Notes: generated by a model from the sequence alone, not told the origin. A stretch of DNA of 10,056 nt from Bacteroidota bacterium (GCA_013203755.1 JABMPI010000574.1:1-10056), one strand, 5' to 3'. Shown: positions 1 through 7,360, counted from the first letter of the stretch. Numbers and translations: made by a program.

Positions 1-1874
1 GCAATTTCCTTATCGGTTAATAAAGTCCTGAGTTTATTCGGATCGGTTTCGCCTGCAACTTTCGCCCTGGCTTTTTGTGCAATTTCTTCGTATTTGGCAA
101 TTTTCTTAATGGCATCCAGCTCCTGAAGCTTCAAATCCATCCGCTCTTTGTAATTGGCTTTTAAAGCATCTTCTTTAATGGAAAGCAGAATTTTGTCTTC
201 ATATTCATCGTTTACCTCTTTCAGGCGGTCGCGCAGCTCTTCGTTGGTCAGTTTTTCGGCATCGAGATTTGAAAGGAAATCGGGATATTTCCGTTGCAAC
301 TCATCTATTAATGTATTCCGGGTTTCCTGTGTATTATTTACGTTAGTAACTGATGCTACCAATAAATTCAACTCTGATTGTTCTTTCTGTAATGTTTCGA
401 AAAGTTTTACTTCTGTCCACTCAGCAGTTTTGCCAACCACTTTTTCCAGCCAGCCTAAAAAATTGGAGTTGATAAATTTGGAATGCATGTACTGCCCCAA
501 TTTCTCCCACGATCCGGCCAGATTATTGTTTTTAATGTTGTATTCGTTGGTTAAGGAAGTACCTTCAATCATTGCTTTATTGGCAAGGGCTTGCTGTTCG
601 CGTACCATTTTGGTATTTGCCGACAAAACGGAAAGAACCTGAACCGCACGGGCACCATCAATACCCAAATCATCCAACTTTTTAGCCATTACACTAAAGC
701 CTTCATTGTTGCCGTTTAATCCTTCCAGAAGTTTCAGAAAAGCTTCGTTGGCATCGGTTTCTAAAAGAGTGGTAAAATCTTTGGTACTCATTTGGGCTAT
801 GGTTGCATATTTAGCCTGGTCTTTAAACATATCAACCATTACTTTTCCATGAACGGTTGCTGCCATTTCCTGCTTTTGTCCCAACTGATCGAGGGAAGCC
901 CCGTAACCTATAATTTTTGCAGTATTCACTTTTGTTTGCCCTGCAATACCTCCCATACGTTTCAGATAGTCGATAAGGTAAGGTGCCTGAGCATTTGAGT
1001 TGGCAGAAACTTCGTTAATTGCACTACCAACCTTCAGCATGCTCTCTTTAAAATCGGTGCCATACTCTTCGCCAACTTTATAGATTTCGGTAAGTTTCCC
1101 CACTTCGCGGATTGCAACACCGGCTTCACCTCCAAGGTCATCTCCCAGGGCTACTTTAATCTGGTTGGCAACTTCCACAAAATCCATTACATCTTTCCGG
1201 CTTTTCTTCCCAAGTCGCCCGGCTTCTTCAGCCAACATAAGCAACTCGCGGCGTGGAGTACGGGTATTGAAGGTTTTAAAATCCTGGTACATTTCACGGA
1301 CTTCATCACGAGCCATTCCGGTAGTTTTCATTACATCAGCCAATGCATCATCGAGGCCAACCATGCCTTTTATAAACTCTTTTGCCGAAAACAGTATTCC
1401 GGTAAAAGCAGCTATTCCTGCGGTAACTATCGAGAAGTATTTATTAAAACCTGCTGCAGCTTTCCCAATAAAAGAAGGCTGGGCACGCATTGAAGTATTT
1501 ACTTTGGTAATCTCAGTCCGGAGCAATTTAGCCTGGGCAGCTTTTTGGGCATAACCGGGATCAGTCCGTTTCATTTTGTTGAGCTGGACTTCAACCGTGC
1601 GGAGTGCTTTTTTAAGGTCTGACATGGAAGCCCCGTTTATATCCCGCAAAACCTTTTCGTAATCGTAAGTTTCTTTGCGGAGACTTCGGGTAGCAGCTTC
1701 GACACCTTTTAATTCGGATTGTAGTTTTTTGGTTTTTACAATATCGCCAGCCTCCTGGGCTTTCTTTAATTCCCGGCGTAAATCTTTTGCTTTTGTTTTT
1801 AGCGAATCGAGGGCAGCTTCTGCTTGTTTGCCGTCAAGGTATATGGTTGCTTTTGCTTTTTCGTTGCGAGCCAT
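1..1874 (-). CDS. Phage tail tape measure protein (TP901 type), C-terminus beyond the left edge
   Basis: This protein sets tail length and is threaded through the tail tube during assembly. About 624 codons are in the window, in one uninterrupted frame that runs off the left edge. The start at 1874 gives MARNEKAKATIYLDGKQAEA. Residues 15-75 are charged and helical (coiled coil), and 148-164 form a hydrophobic segment (YFSIVTAGIAAFTGILF region). Residues 172-310 carry the conserved TP901/PhageMin_Tail core, with VMKTTGM at 181-187, ELLMLAEEAGRLGKK at 210-224, a VANQIKVALGDDLG stretch, and NSNAQAPYLIDYLKRMGG near 292-309. The remainder is helical and charged. It follows an accessory gene (2677-1943), and the 36-bp promoter-like element at 1891-1926 lies just upstream. 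The family assignment is firm; the full length is not visible. Confidence 0.93.
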   Translation of the reverse strand, partial: MARNEKAKATIYLDGKQAEAALDSLKTKAKDLRRELKKAQEAGDIVKTKKLQSELKGVEAATRSLRKETYDYEKVLRDINGASMSDLKKALRTVEVQLNKMKRTDPGYAQKAAQAKLLRTEITKVNTSMRAQPSFIGKAAAGFNKYFSIVTAGIAAFTGILFSAKEFIKGMVGLDDALADVMKTTGMARDEVREMYQDFKTFNTRTPRRELLMLAEEAGRLGKKSRKDVMDFVEVANQIKVALGDDLGGEAGVAIREVGKLTEIYKVGEEYGTDFKESMLKVGSAINEVSANSNAQAPYLIDYLKRMGGIAGQTKVNTAKIIGYGASLDQLGQKQEMAATVHGKVMVDMFKDQAKYATIAQMSTKDFTTLLETDANEAFLKLLEGLNGNNEGFSVMAKKLDDLGIDGARAVQVLSVLSANTKMVREQQALANKAMIEGTSLTNEYNIKNNNLAGSWEKLGQYMHSKFINSNFLGWLEKVVGKTAEWTEVKLFETLQKEQSELNLLVASVTNVNNTQETRNTLIDELQRKYPDFLSNLDAEKLTNEELRDRLKEVNDEYEDKILLSIKEDALKANYKERMDLKLQELDAIKKIAKYEEIAQKARAKVAGETDPNKLRTLLTDKEI

Positions 1875-1890
1875 TGCAGTTATGTTTGCT

Positions 1891-1926
1891 GCAATGTAGT
1901 ATGGAGGTTAGGTGGTGGAAAGGACA
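1891..1926 (-). promoter_or_regulatory. Repeated 36-bp promoter-like element, copy 1 (before the tape measure gene)
   Basis: On the minus strand, TGTCCTTTCC (1926-1917) and ACTACATTGC (1900-1891) flank a 16-bp spacer. The same two 10-bp blocks with the same spacing recur at 6871-6836. Read as a Bacteroidota promoter, TTTC (1921-1918) would be the -33 box and TACATTG (1898-1892) the -7 box, 19 bp apart, against a known consensus of TTTG and TAnnTTTG at about that spacing. The start codon at 1874 is 17 bp downstream of the -7 box. The promoter role is inferred; the repeat itself is directly visible. Confidence 0.5.
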
Positions 1927-1942
1927 AAGAATGGATTCTTGG

Positions 1943-2677
1943 TTACAATAATTTTTCAATATCCCTTAAATGACTATTAGTCCGATAGTGAAACTCATCT
2001 ATTATTCCGGTGAAATATATAGACCTTAAGGATTTAAATAAATCTATACTTGCTTGTTTAATTTCCGGTTTGTCAAGGTTAATATGCATGCTTTCAAAAA
2101 AAAATTCAGATGTATTATGTAGATATGTATTTATTTGATCAACTTTTTCTCTGATTTTAATCTCTATGATGGTATCTATTTCAATATTCAAATGTTTGTG
2201 TGGATAATCGTAATAAATAATTGTATAATCAACAATATTTTCAATATCTGCCTTAATAAAGTTAAATCTTTCTTTTAAATACGGACTTTTAAGAAGAGAT
2301 ACTCCTTTGGATTGTAATTGGATCCTCAAATCATTGAGAGAATTAATCATGAGTCCTATGCCGCCCCAAGACTTCAAATCTATACAACCGGATACTGTTA
2401 AAGCTCGTCTGTCAAATAGTTGCATTAAACTTTTCAATTGTTTTATTTCTTCTTCATCAGGATAATAATCCTGGTATTTTGTGCTATTATAATGACTCGT
2501 CAACTCAGATATTTTTTTCTCGTAAGTAATCTTCAATTCCTTATTTCTTGCCTCCAATAAATCACATTTTGAATTAACATTTCGTATTGAAGCACTTGTT
2601 AACCTTTGATACCATAAGAAAAAAGTACCAGCAATAAGAATAATAATTCCCGGAATTCCAAAATCTTGCCAATTCAT
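1943..2677 (-). CDS. Accessory membrane-anchored coiled-coil protein (moron candidate)
   Basis: The product is 244 aa. An N-terminal membrane segment (about 8-24, IPGIIILIAGTFFLWYQ) is followed by a charged coiled coil (about 33-63) and a cytoplasmic helical region. That region starts with a motif around LMQLFDRRAL (84-93). From memory, this resembles the 'LFDRPA' segment of short membrane-plus-coil proteins found on bacterial mobile elements, but I cannot name a function. The gene is visibly richer in A+T than the structural genes around it. It lies between the tail completion gene and the tape measure gene, after a terminator (2793-2812) and before a promoter-like element (1891-1926). This is the setting of a phage moron. 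A role in superinfection exclusion or defence is a guess. The start at 2677 is the first Met before the membrane segment; TACATTAA at 2697-2690 is a weak -7 candidate. Confidence 0.8.
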   Translation of the reverse strand: MNWQDFGIPGIIILIAGTFFLWYQRLTSASIRNVNSKCDLLEARNKELKITYEKKISELTSHYNSTKYQDYYPDEEEIKQLKSLMQLFDRRALTVSGCIDLKSWGGIGLMINSLNDLRIQLQSKGVSLLKSPYLKERFNFIKADIENIVDYTIIYYDYPHKHLNIEIDTIIEIKIREKVDQINTYLHNTSEFFFESMHINLDKPEIKQASIDLFKSLRSIYFTGIIDEFHYRTNSHLRDIEKLL

Positions 2678-2792
2678 ATTTTTATTGATTTAATGTAAGT
2701 ATGAGAAAATAAATCATTTAATTTAAAGCAGAGTAAGGTCGAATACTTGGTCTTTTATACTTCTAATTTAATGAAAAATTATCAAAGCAAAA

Positions 2793-2812
2793 AGGCAGCT
2801 CAATAGCTGCCT
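2793..2812 (-). terminator. Intrinsic terminator after the head-tail operon
   Basis: AGGCAGCT (2793-2800) and AGCTGCCT (2805-2812) form a perfect 8-bp stem with a CAAT loop. Read on the minus strand, the stem runs into five U (2793-2789). It lies about 55 bp past the stop of the 3244-2867 gene, so it should end the portal-to-gp10 transcript. On the plus strand the hairpin is followed by TCTTTT, so weak bidirectional action is possible. Confidence 0.8.
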
Positions 2813-2866
2813 CTTTTATGTTAACCCCCAAACACACAATGGTCGAGTGACCACTATGTTATAAAG

Positions 2867-3244
2867 TTAAGAATTATTTACTTCAGTTACAATAGCCATT
2901 TGTGACTTTCGTTCATATTTTTCAGCCAACAACTCACTAAGCTTTATTAACTGCGAGAAAAACACTTTGCTGTACCAGGCTTTTGGACGGCGATTACTAA
3001 ACTCAACTTCCTCGTGAGTAACACCACGACCAACGCCCATGTCTACAAACTTTCCGTAGTATTCGAAAGTGAAAGTTATAAGTTCAGGAACTCCATTTGC
3101 CTGAGCCTGAACATGCTGATGAAAACTTTTGACCAGCTGGCCAGTGTGCCCGATTTTTAGCCGTTCGATTTTGGTTTCCCAACGTTCGATTACAATTTCG
3201 GCCCAGGCTTCAACGGTTAATCCAAGATCGGTATTTTGGCCCAT
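2867..3244 (-). CDS. HK97 gp10-like tail completion / head-tail joining protein
   Basis: The product is 125 aa, within the normal range for HK97 gp10-like neck and tail completion proteins, which help join the tail to the head. The central segment YYGKFVDMGVGRG (62-74), followed by a basic stretch and AWYSKVFFSQL, is what I recognise from Bacteroidota members of this family. An N-terminal helix (10-30) and a C-terminal helix complete the fold. Its start overlaps the stop of the upstream gene by one base (TAATG), which suggests translational coupling. It is the last gene of the operon before the terminator at 2793-2812. Confidence 0.7.
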   Translation of the reverse strand: MGQNTDLGLTVEAWAEIVIERWETKIERLKIGHTGQLVKSFHQHVQAQANGVPELITFTFEYYGKFVDMGVGRGVTHEEVEFSNRRPKAWYSKVFFSQLIKLSELLAEKYERKSQMAIVTEVNNS

Positions 3245-3690
3245 TACACCAGGTTAAAATTTTCGTCAACCAGAATATAACTGAAGGCAAAACCGTAGTA
3301 GTTACTTATGAGTGGACCAATTCGACGGTAATCGATTCGTGAACGGTCGAAACCGTAACAGGGATCGCCAAAATTTTGCGCATCGGCCATTATCTGTTTA
3401 AAAACTTTGAGTGCAATGGCTTTGCACTGACGTTGAATCAGTTTCCGATCGGTACTGTCGTTTAATTTCGCCTGGCCAACAATGTAGAAAGTACGAAATC
3501 CATTGTCTGAGTTTCCACCTTCGAACGACAAATATCCGTCGTCGTCATCCTCAACCAGCATCATAAACGGTTTGTGGTTGCGGATCTCTTCCAATGTTTC
3601 CTCCAGCTCGCGTAATCCGGTAATGCGGTGCATGGCTTCCACTTCGGGGAAAGAGGCGTTGTTTGCTGAGAAATATTCGTATTGGTCCAT
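3244..3690 (-). CDS. Phage neck/tail protein of unknown function, tail-terminator position
   Basis: The product is 148 aa, mixed alpha/beta, with no membrane segment. Visible features are an acidic patch VEDDDDGYLSFEGG (46-59), a helical middle (IQRQCKAIALKVFKQIMADA) and a strand-rich C-terminus (GPLISNYYGFAFSYILVDEN). Its size, its position directly before the gp10-like gene, and its closing beta strands fit a tail terminator or similar neck protein. No diagnostic motif confirms this. It starts 5 bp after the 241-aa gene and shares the TAATG junction with the next gene, so it belongs to the structural operon. The real-gene call is firm; the role is inferred from position. Confidence 0.75.
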   Translation of the reverse strand: MDQYEYFSANNASFPEVEAMHRITGLRELEETLEEIRNHKPFMMLVEDDDDGYLSFEGGNSDNGFRTFYIVGQAKLNDSTDRKLIQRQCKAIALKVFKQIMADAQNFGDPCYGFDRSRIDYRRIGPLISNYYGFAFSYILVDENFNLV

Positions 3691-3695
3691 TGTAG

Positions 3696-4421
3696 TTAAT
3701 TTTTTGGTGCGTGTTCAATTTTCATATTCAGCTCGTGAAAACACTCGTGAACATGCGTTTTAAAAAGCTTTTCGTTGTTGGTTACATCGCCATTGTTAAG
3801 CGACGAAAGTAGATTCAGAATCGATTCTTCAGGAGAACTGGTGGTAGTGCTTCCTGAAGATCCTGAAAAGAGATAAGGATATTTATTTACCAGGGAATTT
3901 TTGACCCCCGAGAACCAAAGAAATACGGCGTATTTTTCGTATTTGGAAACCCAGTACAAAACAATGTCTACTTTCTTTTTATAGAATACACCGAAGAGCT
4001 GATTTAAAAACTTTGCTTCGCCGGTTGTAACAAATGCGTTATAGAAATTATCGGCTTCCAAAAATTCCTCCAGAGTAACGTTGTACAATTTGTAATTGCA
4101 AGCTTTGTAATATTTTATGCTCGGATTACCTGCCGGAAGTTTTATGTTTTCAAGGATCCACTCCAGTTCTTTTACCAGGGAATGAAAAACATCGACGTCA
4201 ACAAAAAACGGTTTTCCCTTGTGGAGTTTAAACCAGTAGTAGCGTTTGCCGTTTTCCTGAAGCTCGCGATGTTTCAAAATCTTCCATCCGGAGAAGAGAA
4301 AAAAACACCGGGTTAAAAAGTCGGGTTTCTCCTGGTACTTCAGAAACAGTTTGGCCAGTTTAACCAGGTTAATTCCATCTACCTCGTGCCAGCCTTTTGG
4401 TAATTTCAGATTGATCCTCAT
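3696..4421 (-). CDS. Conserved Bacteroidota prophage structural-operon protein
   Basis: The product is 241 aa. It starts MRINLKLPKGWHEVDGINLV, which recalls a family seen in Bacteroidota prophages next to tape measure and neck genes (N-terminus of the type 'xINLxLPxxWxEL'). The body is aromatic and basic. A Ser/Thr/Gly-rich linker (185-197) leads to a C-terminal helical domain with LLSSLNNGDVT (204-214) and VHECFHELNMKI. The linker between two domains and the position suggest a tail assembly or connector role, but the activity is unknown. The start codon directly abuts the preceding stop (4422), and the next gene begins 5 bp downstream, so it is in the middle of the operon. Confidence 0.75.
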   Translation of the reverse strand: MRINLKLPKGWHEVDGINLVKLAKLFLKYQEKPDFLTRCFFLFSGWKILKHRELQENGKRYYWFKLHKGKPFFVDVDVFHSLVKELEWILENIKLPAGNPSIKYYKACNYKLYNVTLEEFLEADNFYNAFVTTGEAKFLNQLFGVFYKKKVDIVLYWVSKYEKYAVFLWFSGVKNSLVNKYPYLFSGSSGSTTTSSPEESILNLLSSLNNGDVTNNEKLFKTHVHECFHELNMKIEHAPKN

Positions 4422-5255
4422 TTAAAATCCAGCTCTAAAAATTGGTTTTTCGTCGGTGTTTTTCACAATTACGGTAGCCTGAATTGATGCATACAAACTA
4501 CTATCCCGAAAAGCCGGATAACTGTCAGGAGTTTCGGTAATTACCTTTTTTACTTTCATCAGGTAATTGTAAGCGCTGTCGGTTTTGGTAATTACGTAAT
4601 TGGCAAATGCAAAACGCAGGTTCCGGAGAATGGCAGCGTTGGCCACCGTTAAATCCTCGTCGCGCAGCTGCTCTATAATTTCGTCGGAAAGCTCTGGACT
4701 GATTACCGGTTCTATTTGCAAATGGATAACATCGAGCATCGAGGGCAGCTGCTTTATAAATTCGAGCCTGGTTCCTTCAAACGGTGCAATCCTGCGAAAG
4801 TCTTTTAATTTATGGATGTACGTTTCGGTGAGCAATGCAAAGGTATTCGAGCCTTTCCAATCTTCGTGGTACTGTGCATTTTCTTCCAGGTACTCCAATA
4901 ATCTTTCAATGGAATCTGACAACCATTTTTCAACCCCAACTATTAAAGCATTTACCCGTTCGCGCGAAGCCGGGGCTTTTGTTGTGGTTAAGGTTACTGC
5001 AAAACCAGCTTCGGTTTCCACCAGGTCGAAAAATGGAATTCCGACGAGATAACCTTTGTTGGCCACAACACCTTCAGCATAATTTTTAAGAGCTTCGTTG
5101 CCGGCAGTTTCCAGTTTAGCGTAGAGTGCTGCACCTACAATTTCGCGTTTCAGCCACTCGCGCGCTTCCTCAATAAATGGCTTGTATTTGTTGAAATTGC
5201 TACCCACCACAACCGGAATAAACGCTTTCATTTTATCGATGGTATCTACTAACAT
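4422..5255 (-). CDS. Head-tail connector-like protein of unknown function, downstream of portal
   Basis: The product is 277 aa, soluble and mostly helical. It has PFIEEAREWLKREIVGAALY near the N-terminus, a short beta segment (VGIPFFDLVETEAGFAVTLT), a long helical middle, and a beta C-terminus ending IFRAGF. It may belong to DUF6712, a family of Bacteroidota phage proteins, but that is from memory and unchecked. It follows the portal stop by 2 bp and directly abuts the next gene, so it is co-translated with virion genes. Its position suggests a neck or adaptor protein. A divergent capsid-type protein cannot be excluded, because no other major capsid candidate lies between portal and tape measure. 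Confidence 0.75.
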   Translation of the reverse strand: MLVDTIDKMKAFIPVVVGSNFNKYKPFIEEAREWLKREIVGAALYAKLETAGNEALKNYAEGVVANKGYLVGIPFFDLVETEAGFAVTLTTTKAPASRERVNALIVGVEKWLSDSIERLLEYLEENAQYHEDWKGSNTFALLTETYIHKLKDFRRIAPFEGTRLEFIKQLPSMLDVIHLQIEPVISPELSDEIIEQLRDEDLTVANAAILRNLRFAFANYVITKTDSAYNYLMKVKKVITETPDSYPAFRDSSLYASIQATVIVKNTDEKPIFRAGF

Positions 5256-5257
5256 GG

Positions 5258-6598
5258 CTATTCGTTTAAGGTTTCCTGTTTACCCGATTTATTGTCGTCG
5301 AGTTTTGTAAATTCAATATCTGGGATGGCAAATACAATGTCGCTTTCCCACTTGTTAAAGCGTTTTATTAACGACAATGGACGGAGTAAGCGATCGCGGA
5401 AAGGCTTCATTAACGCCTGTTTCATAAGAAAGAGCTCGCGTTTATCGGATCCTGAGAAGCTGCCTTTGCTTTTTCCCGGGGTGCTGCCGATTAGGCTGGA
5501 GTGCACACCCATTACATAACTAATAATGTTTGAAACCTCTTCGCTGTCGTCGAGGAATTCGCCCCCTTCTTTACCTAAGTCAATGGCTTCAATCTCGATG
5601 TATTTTTCCTCTTTCGAGCCGCTTGTAGAATGGATCATCTCTTTGAGGGCCACCAATCCTTTGCCGGCTTTGTCTGACCCGGTTAAAAAATCGGAGAAAT
5701 TCTGATGTTCCTGATCAATGCGAGCTTTCACCGCTTCTTTGTCCGATCTATCGATGCCCTCTTCAATAAACAGCTTTTCGAAATATTTGGGAGAAATGTA
5801 GATGATGTATTTTACGGCAAACCTATTTTTCATTAAAGCCTTTTTTGCTTCGGGTACCATAATAGAAAAATCGTACCAGCCACTTTTGAAAATGCTCCAC
5901 CAGTAAGCATGTTGGTAATAGGTACGCCCGGGTGTGGGGAAACTTATTGGAACAATAAACCGCGGCTCTTTTATTTTGCCGGCTTTAATACGTTCCTGAA
6001 GATCGGCAAGTGGATTAAAACGGTCCAGCACATCGGAAACGGTAATGTCTTCTTTTTTTGGATTGTCGCCCCATTTAGAGGTGTAGTAGTGTTTGGTAAC
6101 CCGGCCCAGTTTTTTATCCATTTTCCCCCAACGGCTAAAAGCTGCCTCTTTACTGCGGAGCGTGACAATCTTTTTTTTGTCGTTACTCAAGATAATTTCC
6201 GGGAATATATTGTAGAAGGTTTTGAGGTCGGTCATTTGCTCAAGCAGGTAACCCGAAAGGTCGTTGTCTTCGAAAAAGTTGAGGATCTCTTCGTTGTCGA
6301 ATACCTCTTGGTAACCCTGCAATTTGCCATCTTCGATAATGCGGCGCATGGGTTTTATGCCGGTTCCGTAACCCACCAGCACATTAAATTCGAGGTTGGC
6401 AGATACTACTTCGCTTTTCTCGAGTTTTTCGATTACGTTGGCGGGGGTGTTATTGTCTTCGCCCCAGGGAACAATTTCGTAATTGCCGATTGTTTTTATT
6501 TCTGTGGGATCCTTAAAAATATCGCGGCTTGGTTTTATTGCCAAAAGTGCTTTGGCTTCGGGCAGATAAGTTAATCCGCCAACAGAGATGGTCTTCAT
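5258..6598 (-). CDS. Phage portal protein
   Basis: The product is 446 aa, a usual length for a portal, the dodecameric ring through which DNA is packaged and to which the tail joins. The N-terminal WGEDNNTPANVIEKLEKS (45-62), followed by VGYGTG (75-80), matches the typical portal start with its DN(x)P motif and glycine-rich turn. The C-terminal third has SNIISYVMGVHSSLIGSTPG (356-375), GSFSGSDKRELF and then a helix ending PFRDRLLRPL. This is the usual portal stem/clip region. The start overlaps the preceding stop (ATGA), and a strong GAGGAGGTG Shine-Dalgarno sequence lies just upstream, unusual in this phylum. No frameshift or missing block is seen. Confidence 0.8.
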   Translation of the reverse strand: MKTISVGGLTYLPEAKALLAIKPSRDIFKDPTEIKTIGNYEIVPWGEDNNTPANVIEKLEKSEVVSANLEFNVLVGYGTGIKPMRRIIEDGKLQGYQEVFDNEEILNFFEDNDLSGYLLEQMTDLKTFYNIFPEIILSNDKKKIVTLRSKEAAFSRWGKMDKKLGRVTKHYYTSKWGDNPKKEDITVSDVLDRFNPLADLQERIKAGKIKEPRFIVPISFPTPGRTYYQHAYWWSIFKSGWYDFSIMVPEAKKALMKNRFAVKYIIYISPKYFEKLFIEEGIDRSDKEAVKARIDQEHQNFSDFLTGSDKAGKGLVALKEMIHSTSGSKEEKYIEIEAIDLGKEGGEFLDDSEEVSNIISYVMGVHSSLIGSTPGKSKGSFSGSDKRELFLMKQALMKPFRDRLLRPLSLIKRFNKWESDIVFAIPDIEFTKLDDNKSGKQETLNE

Positions 6599-6822
6599 AA
6601 CACCACCTCCTCGTTATTGAATTCGGTAATTGTACAACGGCGTATTTTCCGTATTTGATTACTGGGGAGGAACTTGATGTTTAGGGTTCGCCCGGAGGAA
6701 TGAAACGAAGTACAAACGCATTTTTCTGCGAATACCTCGTAGCCGATTTTGGTAATAAACCGGATGGAGAATTCTGTTCCGGCAGGTTCTACCAACTTAT
6801 GGATTTGTGAAATGTGCAGCAT
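6595..6822 (-). CDS. Small conserved phage protein preceding the portal gene
   Basis: The product is 75 aa and beta-rich, with no membrane segment. The end (LNIKFLPSNQIRKIRRCTITEFNNEEVVL region, residues 48-75) resembles the C-terminal part of small Bacteroidota prophage proteins that I recall with an 'IRK...I.EFN' pattern. No function is known to me. Its stop overlaps the portal start by 4 bp, so the two are probably translationally coupled. The ATG at 6822 lies inside an inverted repeat, ATTGCC-T8-GGCAAT (6821-6840). It is 14 bp downstream of the TACATTG box of the second promoter-like element. It appears to be the first gene of the head-tail operon. Confidence 0.75.
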   Translation of the reverse strand: MLHISQIHKLVEPAGTEFSIRFITKIGYEVFAEKCVCTSFHSSGRTLNIKFLPSNQIRKIRRCTITEFNNEEVVL

Positions 6823-6840
6823 TGCCTTTTTTTTGGCAAT
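6821..6840. repeat. Inverted repeat over the start codon of the 6822 gene
   Basis: ATTGCC and GGCAAT (6 bp, perfect) flank eight T (eight A on the minus strand). One arm contains part of the start codon of the 6822 gene, and the other overlaps the TACATTG box of the promoter-like element. If transcription starts in or before the A-run, the hairpin could affect initiation of translation. It may also be only an A/T-rich coincidence. Confidence 0.4.
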
Positions 6841-6871
6841 GTAGTGGGTGCGGAGGGTGTGGGAAAGGACA
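6836..6871 (-). promoter_or_regulatory. Repeated 36-bp promoter-like element, copy 2 (before the portal operon)
   Basis: On the minus strand, TGTCCTTTCC (6871-6862) and ACTACATTGC (6845-6836) are identical to the blocks of copy 1 and have the same 16-bp spacer, while the spacer sequence itself is mostly different. TTTC (6866-6863) and TACATTG (6843-6837) are 19 bp apart, which fits Bacteroidota promoter geometry. The element begins 5 bp after the stop codon of the accessory gene 7347-6877 and precedes the first gene of the portal operon. Promoter activity is inferred. Confidence 0.5.
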
Positions 6872-6876
6872 GAATT

Positions 6877-7347
6877 CTATCTCCAGAACTCTAAATATAA
6901 TTGCAGGAAAATACTTATAAAAGCTATTGCAAAACTAAAAATGGCTGTCCATTTAGTAAATCCATATTGTTTTTTTGTTATTCTGAATGATTCTAAATCA
7001 TTTCTTAACTTAATATCTTCCATAAATGTTCGTGATTCATCCTCTTTTTGAATCTGCGAAATATCATAATATAAATCCATGCATCCCCCAGCATCCATGA
7101 AGAGTTTGGTGTTGTAATTAACCAAGATTTTTTTTCCAAACATGGATTCATGATGTTTTACGATCTGATCACCATTGAATTCAATTTCATCTACTATTAT
7201 ATTTATTAAATGATTCGCTTCTTCTTCTGGAATGTCCAATTTGTGATTTGCGTCACCTGCACTTGTTGTATTCCCAGGATACTGTATATCTCTTTCAACT
7301 AATAAATTAAGAATTTGATCAATTTTTTTGGCTTGACTTTCAATCAT
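6877..7347 (-). CDS. Accessory tail-anchored membrane protein (moron candidate)
   Basis: The product is 156 aa. It has an N-terminal helix (MIESQAKKIDQILNLLVERD, 1-20), a polar domain with YNTKLFMDAGGCMDLYYD (78-95), a charged helix (100-125) and a C-terminal membrane segment (about 132-152, KWTAIFSFAIAFISIFLQLYL) ending LEFWR. From memory, the 'T..LF...GG' motif recalls the wing of winged-helix-like domains in small Bacteroidota membrane proteins, but it is degenerate. The gene is AT-rich compared with its neighbours. It lies between a terminator (7374-7393) and the promoter-like element at 6836-6871, matching the setting of the 2677-1943 gene. TACATTTG at 7368-7361 may be its own -7 box. 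The function is unknown; superinfection exclusion is a guess. Confidence 0.78.
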   Translation of the reverse strand: MIESQAKKIDQILNLLVERDIQYPGNTTSAGDANHKLDIPEEEANHLINIIVDEIEFNGDQIVKHHESMFGKKILVNYNTKLFMDAGGCMDLYYDISQIQKEDESRTFMEDIKLRNDLESFRITKKQYGFTKWTAIFSFAIAFISIFLQLYLEFWR

Positions 7348-7360
7348 TTGGTTTTTACTT

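Noticed and set aside
154..642. Open frame on the plus strand inside the tape measure gene (and others at 792-998, 1165-1554, 1675-1899)
   Set aside because: They are antisense to a clearly conserved tape measure reading frame and have Ser/Phe/Cys-rich, non-protein-like translations.
2840..2853. TGGTC-GAGT-GACCA hairpin downstream of the tail completion gene
   Set aside because: Only 5 bp, no T-run, and a stronger terminator lies just beyond; it could be an operator but nothing supports it.
4600..5089. Plus-strand open frames antisense to the 277-aa gene
   Set aside because: No promoter or conserved features; the minus frame abuts its neighbours precisely.
5909..6574. 221-aa plus-strand open frame antisense to the portal gene
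   Set aside because: The minus-strand frame carries portal motifs and fits the packed operon; this one is a mirror product of its codon bias.
6848..7051. 67-aa plus-strand open frame over the end of the accessory gene 7347-6877
   Set aside because: It overlaps the membrane-segment codons of the opposite frame and has no coding signals of its own.
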